Shown here one piece after another: positions 17,270-24,434 of a stretch of 38,903 nucleotides of DNA (position 1 is the stretch's first letter; the number at the start of each line of letters is the position of its first letter). The notes under the pieces were generated by a model. The model had not been told where the DNA came from. It ran no database searches and was given only the letters and a program-made list of their open reading frames with translations. Origin of the DNA: an uncultured Oscillospiraceae bacterium (GTDB lineage: Bacteria; Bacillota; Clostridia; Oscillospirales; Oscillospiraceae); contig CAJTSQ010000019.1 of assembly GCA_910578735.1 (NCBI GenBank), positions 3,858 through 42,760 of the forward strand. Direction: 5' to 3'. A program made the translations under genes and the position numbers.

Positions 17270-18961
17270 CTATTGATCCATGCCGCAGGCCGTGGCCCGC
17301 TCAACCAGGCGGCGGTCACTGACCACTGTGCCGTAATACCGGAAGCCGCCGGCAAAGTTGTAAGCGTCAAAGCCGTACCCAGCCAGGATGCGGCAGGCGA
17401 TGTAGCTGCGCAGGCCGCTCTGGCAGATGACGTAGACGGGCTTGCCCCGCTCCAGCTCACCCAGCCGCTCCCGCAGTTCGTCTACAGGGATCAGCCGGAA
17501 ACCCTCGATGTGGCCGCCCCCGTACTCCTGCGGGGTCCGGACGTCCAGCAGGGTGATGCTGCCGTCCCGGGGCAGAGTGGGGAGGTCTTCCATACGCCAC
17601 TGCTTCACCACGCCTTTTGCCAGGTTTTCCGCCATGAAGCCCGCCATATTCACCGGGTCCTTGGCAGAGGAGTAGGGCGGGGCATAGACCAGGTCCAGGT
17701 CCTTGAGCTGGATGGCTGTCAGTCCGGCATGAATGGCTGTCGCCAGCACGTCGATGCGCTTATCCACTCCCTCATAGCCCACAATCTGGGCTCCAAGGAG
17801 GCGGTAGGTCTCCTTTTCGAAGACCACCTTCATGGTCATGACCTTGCCGCCGGGGTAGTAGCCCGCATGGCTCATAGGGGACAGAATCACCGCGTCCGCA
17901 TCCAGCCCCGCCTTTTTGGCATTGGTCTCGTTGACCCCGGTGGCGGCCGCCGTCAGGTCAAAGACCTTGATGACGCTGCTGCCCTGGCTCCCTGGATACT
18001 GGCTGTTCCCGCCGCAGATGTTGTCCGCCACAATGCGGCCCTGCCTGTTGGCGGGACCGGCCAGGGAGATTACCGCGTCCTGCCCGGTGACATAGTGCTT
18101 CACCTGCACCGCGTCGCCTACGGCGTAGATGTCGGGAATCGAGGTCTCCATCCGGTCGTTGACCACAATGCTCCCCTTGAGGCCCAGCTCCAGTCCCGCC
18201 TCCCTGGCCAGGGCGGTGTCCGGGGTGACCCCGATGGCCAACACTACCATATCGGCATGGAGGGGGTCCTCATCCTTCAGCAGCACATCCACGCTGCCAT
18301 CCCGCTCCCTGAAGGCATCCACAGTGCTGCCCAGAGCCAGCGTGATGCCGTGGCGGCGCAACTCGCTGTGGATGAAAGCCGCCATGTCCGGGTCGAAGGG
18401 GTTCATCAGCTGCCTGGGCCGCTGAACGATGGTGACCTCCATCCCCAGCTCCCGCAGGTTTTCCGCCAGCTCCAGTCCGATGAAGCCGCCGCCCGCCAAT
18501 ATGGCGGATCGGGGGTGATGGGTGTTGATGTAGTCCTTAATGCGGAAGGTATCCTCCACTGTCCGCAGGGTAAAGACCTTCTCCATCCCCACGCCGGGCA
18601 GCCTGGGCTGAGTGGGCTTGGCGCCGGGGGACAGGAGCAGCTTGTCATAGGACTCCTCAAACGCCTCCCCGGTCACCAGGTTTTTGACGGAGACGGTTTT
18701 GCGCTCCGGATGAATGGCGGTGACCTCGTGCCGCACCCGCATATCCACCCGGAAGCGGGAAAAGAAGCTCTCCGGGGTCTGGAGGGTCAGGGCCTTGGGG
18801 TCCTCAATAACCCCGCCGATGTAGTAGGGCAGGCCGCAGTTGGCATAGGAAATGTACCCGGACCGCTCAAAGACCACAATCTCCGCCTGTTCATCCAGCC
18901 GGCGCAGCCGGGCCGCCGCTGTGGCCCCTCCCGCTACGCCGCCGACAATGATTACTTTCAT
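17270..18961 (-). CDS. CoA-disulfide reductase-like flavoenzyme with C-terminal rhodanese domain
   Basis: 563 residues. The FAD/NAD(P)H part begins VIIVGGVAGGATAAARLRRL, carries the redox cysteine in YANCGLPYYIGG (near residue 43), a second dinucleotide site (LAGGGFIGLELAENLRELG) and YAVGDAVQV. A rhodanese domain occupies about the last 95 residues, with DVRTPQEYGGGHIEG and active-site CQSGLRS. Fusions of this type reduce CoA-disulfide, CoA-persulfide or polysulfide with NADH. Start ATG 18961 has GAGGAGG 6 nt upstream. It lies among oxygen-defence genes and might also reduce rubredoxin, which the sequence cannot tell. Confidence 0.92.
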   Translation of the reverse strand: MKVIIVGGVAGGATAAARLRRLDEQAEIVVFERSGYISYANCGLPYYIGGVIEDPKALTLQTPESFFSRFRVDMRVRHEVTAIHPERKTVSVKNLVTGEAFEESYDKLLLSPGAKPTQPRLPGVGMEKVFTLRTVEDTFRIKDYINTHHPRSAILAGGGFIGLELAENLRELGMEVTIVQRPRQLMNPFDPDMAAFIHSELRRHGITLALGSTVDAFRERDGSVDVLLKDEDPLHADMVVLAIGVTPDTALAREAGLELGLKGSIVVNDRMETSIPDIYAVGDAVQVKHYVTGQDAVISLAGPANRQGRIVADNICGGNSQYPGSQGSSVIKVFDLTAAATGVNETNAKKAGLDADAVILSPMSHAGYYPGGKVMTMKVVFEKETYRLLGAQIVGYEGVDKRIDVLATAIHAGLTAIQLKDLDLVYAPPYSSAKDPVNMAGFMAENLAKGVVKQWRMEDLPTLPRDGSITLLDVRTPQEYGGGHIEGFRLIPVDELRERLGELERGKPVYVICQSGLRSYIACRILAGYGFDAYNFAGGFRYYGTVVSDRRLVERATACGMDQ

Positions 18962-19033
18962 ATTGACCTCCTCATTACAGCTTCGCAAGAAGATATCGTA
19001 ACAATAGGATACCCGAAGCCTCATTTTGATTCC

Positions 19034-19046
19034 GTGATAATATTAC
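19034..19046. promoter_or_regulatory. Possible operator, 13-bp imperfect palindrome
   Basis: GTGATAATATTAC: the half sites GTGATA and TATTAC match in 5 of 6 positions when inverted. It lies about 75 bp upstream of the CoA-disulfide reductase start and resembles Crp/Fnr-type sites. Binding by the regulator at 16559-17218 is only a guess. Confidence 0.35.
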
Positions 19047-19062
19047 AGAGCTATATGCACAA

Positions 19063-19117
19063 ATATGAAAGCCGCCCTTGGCCTGCCGGAGAACTTCCGG
19101 TTGACCAAGGGCGGCTG
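19063..19117 (-). terminator. Terminator of the fprA operon
   Basis: GCCGCCCTTGG (19071-19081) pairs with CCAAGGGCGGC (19105-19115). On the - strand the stem is followed by TTTCATATTT. Confidence 0.8.
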
Positions 19118-19133
19118 AGTTTCGCTTTCAGGT

Positions 19134-20351
19134 CTATTTCAGCACAGAGGCGGCGATGGCATCGGCCAGGGCGTCGATCTCCGACTCGTTGTCGGCTTTC
19201 AGGGAGGAGGTGACGGTCATTTCCTCGTCCAGAACGGTCATGTTCTTCAGGGATTCGATCTCCTCCTTCATCAGCGCGCCGGAGCGGGGCGCCCAGGAGC
19301 CGCTGCCCATAATGGCGACGGTGCGCTTTTGCAGATTGAGGGCCTTCATGTCCATGAGGAAGTTGTGCATGGGCGGGAAGATACCCAGGTTGTAGGTGAC
19401 GGAGGCCAGCACCAGATGGCTGTACTTGAACAGGTCAGAGATCAGGTAGCTGACGTGGGTGGAGGATACGTCATACAGCCGGGTGTTGGTTACACCCCGG
19501 GCGGTGAGCTTGGCGGCCAGCACCTCGGCGGCGGCCTCGGTGTTGCCGTACATGGAGGCGTAGACGATCATCACGCCCTTCTCCTCCGGCTCGTAGGTGG
19601 CCCAATGGGTGTATTTGTCGATGATGTAGCCCAGGTCCTTGCGCCACACCGGACCGTGGAGGGGGCACAGATACTTGATGTTGTCCAGCCCCACGATGCT
19701 GGCGGCCTTGTTCAGCAGGGCCACCACCTGGGGACCGTACTTGCCCACGATGTTGGTGTAGTACCGGCGGGCGTCGTCAATCCACTCCCGGTCGAAGTCG
19801 AACTCGTCGGCAAAGAGCTTGCCGTCCAGGGAGCGGAAGGAGCCGAAGGCGTCGGCGGAGAAGAGCACCCCGTTGGTGGTGTCGAAGGTGACCATGGCCT
19901 CGGGCCAGTGGACCATGGGGGCGTAGACAAAGGCCACGGTGTGTTTGCCGAAGCACTTGGTGTCCCCCTCGGCCACCTCCTCGATGGCGCTGGGGTCCAG
20001 GCCGAAGCCGAACTGATTGAGGAGGGTCACCGCCTTGGGGGTGGTGATGATCTTCACGTTGGGCCAGCGCAGGAGAATCTCCTCGATGGAGGCGGCGTGG
20101 TCGGGCTCCACGTGGTTGATGACCAGGTAGTCCAGGGGACGGCCGTCCAGCACCGCCTTTACGTTGGCAATGAACTGCCGGCCCACCGCCCAGTCGGCGG
20201 TGTCAAAGAGGACGGTCTTCTCGTCCAGCAGGACATAGGCGTTGTAGGATACGCCGTGGTACAGGGGGTGGATGTTCTCAAAGAGGGCCAGCCGGTGCTC
20301 GTCCGCGCCTACCCAGTACAGGTCGTCAGTGACCATACGGTAATTATACAT
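19134..20351 (-). CDS. fprA: Flavodiiron protein FprA (oxygen/NO reductase)
   Basis: 405 residues. Flavodiiron proteins reduce oxygen to water (or NO to N2O) with electrons from rubredoxin or F420-like donors. The N-terminal metallo-beta-lactamase domain has the diiron ligands in INHVEPDHAASIEE, a His in MVHWPEAM, an Asp in FSADAFGSF and the His of CPLHGPVW. The C-terminal flavodoxin domain begins at about 255 with VIVYASMYGNTEAAAEVLA. AGGAGG precedes ATG 20351. It is the last gene of the Rrf2 - fusion dehydrogenase - DUF1963 - fprA operon, 21 nt after DUF1963. Confidence 0.95.
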   Translation of the reverse strand: MYNYRMVTDDLYWVGADEHRLALFENIHPLYHGVSYNAYVLLDEKTVLFDTADWAVGRQFIANVKAVLDGRPLDYLVINHVEPDHAASIEEILLRWPNVKIITTPKAVTLLNQFGFGLDPSAIEEVAEGDTKCFGKHTVAFVYAPMVHWPEAMVTFDTTNGVLFSADAFGSFRSLDGKLFADEFDFDREWIDDARRYYTNIVGKYGPQVVALLNKAASIVGLDNIKYLCPLHGPVWRKDLGYIIDKYTHWATYEPEEKGVMIVYASMYGNTEAAAEVLAAKLTARGVTNTRLYDVSSTHVSYLISDLFKYSHLVLASVTYNLGIFPPMHNFLMDMKALNLQKRTVAIMGSGSWAPRSGALMKEEIESLKNMTVLDEEMTVTSSLKADNESEIDALADAIAASVLK

Positions 20352-20372
20352 AGAGAGTTTCCTCCTTGTTGT

Positions 20373-21185
20373 TTAATAGCAGTTGTGGTGGACCATCAGA
20401 ATATCATCGAATCGACAGGCTTTCAGGTCCTCGGGCTTGATAAAGAAGCAGATGGTGTCCGCGTCGCAGCTCTGGGACAGGAGCGACAAGTCGAACTGAA
20501 ACAGCAGCTGAGAATAGGCTTGATAGGCTGTGTCGTCCAGCCGGATATCGTCATAGCGCAGGGAAGGGTGTCCCCCCAGCTTGAAGCCCCAGTTGCCAAA
20601 GTCCTCGATCAGATCCATTACGCCGCCGCAATCGCTCAGGTCGTAGCCCTCGCCGTCCTCGCTGGCCTCCAGAAAGAGAGCCGTGACCGGCTCCATCATG
20701 GATTCAAAGCCTAAGTCCAGAACGATATCTTCCTCACTTCCAAAGGCGAGGGTAGCGACCTCCTCCGCCGCTTCAAGCTCCATACCGCCGGTAACCTTCT
20801 CCATAGCCCAGCGCTCCTCCGGAACCGTGTCCGGATGGACGGGGCCGTCCGCCGGGACTTCCGGATACCAGCGCACCTGGAAAAAACCCGTATCTGAGCG
20901 CCATGCAGAGTCGTCCTCAATAAAGCCCTCAAATTCGTCGCTGCCGGTGCGGAGAAAGAATTGCAGCAGGCCGCGTTCCGGAAAGCCCTTCAAACGGGGG
21001 ACCTGGGCAAAGTTGATCTGAGCCAGAAATTCCAGCTCGGAGACTTCGCCCCCGGCGGGGAGATAGTAGTCCCCACCGAATTTGCTGTCTGTTGGACCGG
21101 GGGTCCTGTCCGATTCAGGGGTGATGTGGACACAGGGAAGCTTTGTGGACTCCAGAACCGACAAAATCTGTTCTTTTGTAACCAT
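20373..21185 (-). CDS. DUF1963 (YwqG-like) protein
   Basis: 270 residues of the DUF1963 family, function unknown. Typical features are SKFGGDYYLPAGGE near residue 35, LEFLAQINFAQVP, GLLQFF, the LGGHPSLRYDDIR segment near residue 205, QLLFQFD, and CDADTICFFIKPEDL near the end. The start at 21185 has AAAAGGAG only 1 nt upstream, unusually close; no better start is seen. It lies 9 nt after the fusion dehydrogenase and 21 nt before fprA, so it is co-transcribed with them, though this family is often found in unrelated contexts. Confidence 0.85.
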   Translation of the reverse strand: MVTKEQILSVLESTKLPCVHITPESDRTPGPTDSKFGGDYYLPAGGEVSELEFLAQINFAQVPRLKGFPERGLLQFFLRTGSDEFEGFIEDDSAWRSDTGFFQVRWYPEVPADGPVHPDTVPEERWAMEKVTGGMELEAAEEVATLAFGSEEDIVLDLGFESMMEPVTALFLEASEDGEGYDLSDCGGVMDLIEDFGNWGFKLGGHPSLRYDDIRLDDTAYQAYSQLLFQFDLSLLSQSCDADTICFFIKPEDLKACRFDDILMVHHNCY

Positions 21186-21194
21186 ACTCCTTTT

Positions 21195-23108
21195 TTACGC
21201 CTCGATTTCAATGAAAGCCTCAACCGTCTCGCCGCAGTGGGGGCAGGTCCAGCCCTCGGGCAGGTCCTTGAAGGCGGTGCCGGGCTTGACCTCGTTCTCC
21301 GGGTCGCCCTGCATGGGGTCGTACTCGTGGCCGCAGCCGTTGCAGACGTACAGCTTTCTGGGCTGATAGACCTTCTTAGGCACCTGGCGCTTCATCTTGG
21401 TCATGGGCGGGGCGGGGAGCTTCTCGCCGGTGTCCAGAGCGGCGGTGAGCAGGGGCAGAATTTCCATCACGTCCCCCACAATGCCGTAGTCGCAGTTCTT
21501 GAAGATTTTGGCGTTGGGGTTGGTGTTGATGGCCACAATGCAGGAGGCGTCCTTGATGCCCTTCAAATGCTGGATGGCCCCGGAGATACCGCAGGCGATG
21601 TACAGGTTGCCCTTGAACTTCTGACCGGACATGCCCACATAGCGGTTGATGGGTACATATTTCAGCGTCTCGGCCACGGGACGGCTGGAGCCCACCGCCG
21701 CGCCGGCGGCCTTGGCCAGGTCCTCAATGAGCTTCATGTTCTCCTTGGCTCCGATGCCCTGACCGGCGGAGACCACCCGTTCGGCCTGGGTGATGGGGGT
21801 GTCCATGGGGATGCCCACGGTGAAATCGTGGCCGTCCTTTTTCAGGTTGGCCACCAGGGTCTCCACCTTCTCCTGGGCGGTGCCGTCCTTGAGGATCAGC
21901 CGCTTCCGGGCGCCCGTCTCGGGACCGCGAGGACCAGTTGCGGCGGCGGAGGGGGCCTCCTTGGCCGCCTTGCCCAGAATGTGGGAGGCGATCACTACCC
22001 GCTGGATCTCATTGGTGCCCTCGTAGATGGTGGTGATCTTGGCGTCCCGGTAGAACCGCTCCACCTCCATGCCCTTGATGTAGCCGCAGCCGCCGAAAAT
22101 CTGGAGGGCGTCGTTGGTGACCTCCAGGGCGATATCGGAGGCGTACTGCTTGGCCATGGCGGACTCCATGCCGTAGGGGACGTGGGCCTGCTTCAGCTCG
22201 GCGGCGGAGTAGACCAGGAACCGGGCGCAGCGCAGCTTGGTGGCCATGTCGGCAATCTTGAAGGCCACGTTCTGCTGCTGGCAGATGGGCTTGCCGAACT
22301 GGACCCGCTCCTTGGAGTACTCCACAGCGGCCTCATAGGCCCCCTGGGCGATGCCCAGAGCCTGGGCCGCGATGCCGATCCGGCCGCCGTCCAGGGTGGC
22401 CATGGCGATCTTGAAGCCCTGGCCCTCCTTGCCCAGCAGGTTCTCCTTGGGCACCTTCACGTTGTTGAAGTTCAGCTGGCAGGTGGCGGAGGAGCGGATG
22501 CCCATCTTGTCGTAGTGCTCCTCAAAGGTGAAGCCCTCCCAGCCCTTTTCCACGATGAGGGCGGAGATGCCCCGGGTGCCGATGCCGGGGGTGGTGACGG
22601 CGAAGACCACATAGGTGTCGGCCTGGCCGCCGTTGGTGATAAAGATTTTCTCGCCGTTGAGGAGGTAGTGGTCCCCCATGTCCTCAGCGGTGGTCTCGGT
22701 GCCGCCGGCATCGGAGCCGGCGTTGGGCTCGGTGAGGCCAAAGGCTCCCACCTTTTTGCCGGAGCATAGATCGGGCAGATACTTTTTCTTCTGCTCCTCA
22801 TTGCCGAAGGCGTAGATGGGGTAGGTGCCCAGTGAGGTGTGGGCGGACAGAATCACGCCCACGCCGCCGTCTACCCGGGCCAGTTCCTCCACGGCGATGG
22901 CGTAGCTCAGGGCGTCCGCCCCCGCGCCGCCGTACTTCTTCTCATAGGGCAGGCCCATGATGCCCAGCTTGCCCATCTTTTGGACTACCTCGGTGGGGAA
23001 CTGGTTGTTCTGGTCCAGCATGAAGGCAATGGGTTTCACCTCGGCCTCGGCAAATTCCCTGACCTTGGCCCGCAGCTCCTCATGCTCCTGTGTGGTTTGA
23101 TACAGCAT
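21195..23108 (-). CDS. Acyl-CoA dehydrogenase / EtfA FAD-domain / rubredoxin fusion
   Basis: 637 residues with three parts. Residues 1-380 are a butyryl-CoA-type acyl-CoA dehydrogenase: GAFGLTEPNAGSDAGG, FGGCGYIKGMEVERFYRD and the catalytic base E363 in IYEGTNEIQR. After a linker, about 405-575 is the C-terminal FAD-binding domain of electron-transfer flavoprotein alpha: AERVVSAGQGIG, YIACGISGAIQH and AINTNPNAKIF. The last 50 residues are a rubredoxin with CNGCGHEYD and CPHCGE. EtfB and the EtfA N-terminal domain are missing. Electrons could pass from acyl-CoA through FADs to iron inside one chain. AGGAGG precedes ATG 23108. It shares an operon with Rrf2 and fprA. Confidence 0.93.
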   Translation of the reverse strand: MLYQTTQEHEELRAKVREFAEAEVKPIAFMLDQNNQFPTEVVQKMGKLGIMGLPYEKKYGGAGADALSYAIAVEELARVDGGVGVILSAHTSLGTYPIYAFGNEEQKKKYLPDLCSGKKVGAFGLTEPNAGSDAGGTETTAEDMGDHYLLNGEKIFITNGGQADTYVVFAVTTPGIGTRGISALIVEKGWEGFTFEEHYDKMGIRSSATCQLNFNNVKVPKENLLGKEGQGFKIAMATLDGGRIGIAAQALGIAQGAYEAAVEYSKERVQFGKPICQQQNVAFKIADMATKLRCARFLVYSAAELKQAHVPYGMESAMAKQYASDIALEVTNDALQIFGGCGYIKGMEVERFYRDAKITTIYEGTNEIQRVVIASHILGKAAKEAPSAAATGPRGPETGARKRLILKDGTAQEKVETLVANLKKDGHDFTVGIPMDTPITQAERVVSAGQGIGAKENMKLIEDLAKAAGAAVGSSRPVAETLKYVPINRYVGMSGQKFKGNLYIACGISGAIQHLKGIKDASCIVAINTNPNAKIFKNCDYGIVGDVMEILPLLTAALDTGEKLPAPPMTKMKRQVPKKVYQPRKLYVCNGCGHEYDPMQGDPENEVKPGTAFKDLPEGWTCPHCGETVEAFIEIEA

Positions 23109-23127
23109 ACAGATACGTCCTCCTATC

Positions 23128-23523
23128 TTAAATTTCCTGGAAAATGGCGCTCAATGGTGTTTTTCTCAGCTCCGCGTCCAGCACCGACTGGATCCGCGTC
23201 AGCTCGCGGCACAGCCCGCAGCCGCCCTCGGGGAAGTTTTCACAGAGGTAGCCGGGCCGCTGGCAGCGATTGACAAGGGGGGATTCCTCCAGGGCCCGGA
23301 ACAGGTCCACGAGGAACAGCGTCTCACAGGGGACGCGCAGCAGGTAACCGCCGCTGCTCCCCCGGCGGCTGTCTGTCAGGCCGGCGGCGTGGAGCTGCTT
23401 TAAAATTTTCAGGGTGATGGCTTTGGGCATATTTTCTTTTTGTGCAATCGACGCGGCGGAGAGCTGGCCCTCCTGATGCAGCGCCCGCAGAATCCGCAGT
23501 CCATAGTCCACCTCGCGGGTCAT
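23128..23523 (-). CDS. Rrf2 family regulator with cysteine cluster
   Basis: 131 residues. The N-terminal winged helix has REVDYGLRILRALH, SAASIAQKENMPKAITLKILKQL and SRRGSSGGYLL. The C-terminal half has four clustered cysteines (CQRPGYLC and CGLC) that could bind an iron-sulfur cluster, as in IscR and NsrR; the spacing differs from both. ATG 23523 is used; a TTG two codons upstream is spaced better from a weak GAGAGGG and may be the true start. It is the first gene of the operon with the fusion dehydrogenase and fprA, so it probably controls them in response to oxygen or iron-sulfur state. Confidence 0.88.
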   Translation of the reverse strand: MTREVDYGLRILRALHQEGQLSAASIAQKENMPKAITLKILKQLHAAGLTDSRRGSSGGYLLRVPCETLFLVDLFRALEESPLVNRCQRPGYLCENFPEGGCGLCRELTRIQSVLDAELRKTPLSAIFQEI

Positions 23524-23566
23524 GAGCAAGAGATCACGCCCTCTCTAAACAGTACTATTTTTGTCC

Positions 23567-23594
23567 ATTATACCACACTTGTTCGATTTGTCAA
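23567..23594 (-). promoter_or_regulatory. Promoter of the Rrf2-dehydrogenase-fprA operon
   Basis: On the - strand: perfect TTGACA (23594-23589), a 16-nt spacer and perfect TATAAT (23572-23567). The start region ATGGACAAAAATAGTACTG downstream could hold the Rrf2 site. Confidence 0.88.
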
Positions 23595-23662
23595 TTCATT
23601 CCTGAATAAAAACTTATTTTCGGCGTTTTGACGGCGGCACTTGAGCTATGGATACCTCTAGG

Positions 23663-23691
23663 TTGCTTTCGCGGCGTATTTGTGTTACAAT
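23663..23691 (+). promoter_or_regulatory. Promoter of the 122-residue orphan gene
   Basis: TTGCTT (23663-23668), 17-nt spacer, TACAAT (23686-23691), ending 26 nt before the start codon. Confidence 0.75.
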
Positions 23692-23717
23692 AACCCAAAA
23701 TCAAGGAGGCGGTCCCG

Positions 23718-24086
23718 ATGAAATTCAAACCGGAAATTCCCGACACAGCTCCGCCCGCTGAGGTATTGGAGCAGGACTACGCCCAGGCGCCGGCTTTGGA
23801 CAAAGTGCGTCTTGGAGAACAGTGTATCTTCTTACGCAAGTTTTCCGGAGTCGACTGTCTCGCCTACTGTCAGATCCTCCGGGCCTGGCTGCGTCAGGAG
23901 GAGGTCAAGGCCAAGTTGTGCTGCGGCACCGCCAACTTCGACCAGTTCTTTCTGGTGATGGCCTGCGCCGACGGTCGGGAGCGCCGGTGGCATATCCCCG
24001 GCAAAGCGGAGGGCCAGCAGTGCCTGGATCACATCACGGCTAAAAATCCGGACGTGAAGATCGGGTATGTAAAGCCGGAAAAATAA
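23718..24086 (+). CDS. Hypothetical protein, 122 aa
   Basis: Own promoter, AAGGAGG 8 nt before ATG 23718 and own terminator, so a real gene. The product is soluble, without signal or membrane segments. It shows CIFLRKFSGVDCLAYCQILRAWL, KLCCGTANFDQFFLV and a C-terminal LDHITAKNPDVKIGYVKP. Several cysteines occur but not in a known metal pattern. I do not recognise the family. Confidence 0.8.
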   Translation: MKFKPEIPDTAPPAEVLEQDYAQAPALDKVRLGEQCIFLRKFSGVDCLAYCQILRAWLRQEEVKAKLCCGTANFDQFFLVMACADGRERRWHIPGKAEGQQCLDHITAKNPDVKIGYVKPEK

Positions 24087-24093
24087 AAAAACG

Positions 24094-24121
24094 AGGCCGC
24101 CCCGGCGGGGGCGGCCTTTCG
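24094..24121 (+). terminator. Terminator of the 122-residue orphan gene
   Basis: AGGCCGCCCC (24094-24103) pairs with GGGGCGGCCT (24108-24117) around a GGCG loop, followed by TTTCGCTGTTT. Confidence 0.8.
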
Positions 24122-24125
24122 CTGT

Positions 24126-24386
24126 TTACCAGATTTTATCCTCATAGGGCGTGCTCTCCACACCCCTGGCCTGAAGCTTGGACACCAGGCGGTCCAGCGG
24201 CCTGCGCCACAGCTTCCGGAACCAGTTCGTGTCCCCGAACCAGCGCACCAGGGTGGGGCTGACGGCGTAATACAGCCGCACAAAGGCCCGGCCGTACCAG
24301 GTCTCCGCCAGCGTGTCGTCCCGGAACCGCCGCAGAGTCCACACCTGGGGGCGGTCGTAGGATCGGGAAATTTCTTCCTGAAAAAG
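24126..24386 (-). pseudogene. Truncated tail of a zinc-ribbon / CFI-box-type protein
   Basis: On the - strand the frame reads SYDRPQVWTLRRFRDDTL, GRAFVRLYYAVSPTLVRWFG and ends STPYEDKIW. This pattern is familiar as the C-terminal domain of longer clostridial zinc-ribbon proteins, where it is normally preceded by a CYVAT-type cysteine motif and YDCPxV. Here the cysteines are gone and the frame meets the transporter's terminator at 24388-24420, with a stop just beyond it. The only start is a GTG at 24344 with no ribosome binding site. It is most likely a remnant left by a rearrangement. Confidence 0.65.
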
Positions 24387-24424
24387 TAAGCTGGCTGACC
24401 ATTTGCAGGTCAGCCAGCTTTTTC
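24381..24424 (-). terminator. Terminator of the NhaC-family transporter
   Basis: AAGCTGGCTGACC (24388-24400) pairs perfectly with GGTCAGCCAGCTT (24408-24420); on the - strand it is followed by ACTTTTTC. Confidence 0.88.
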
Positions 24425-24434
24425 ATCATAACAC

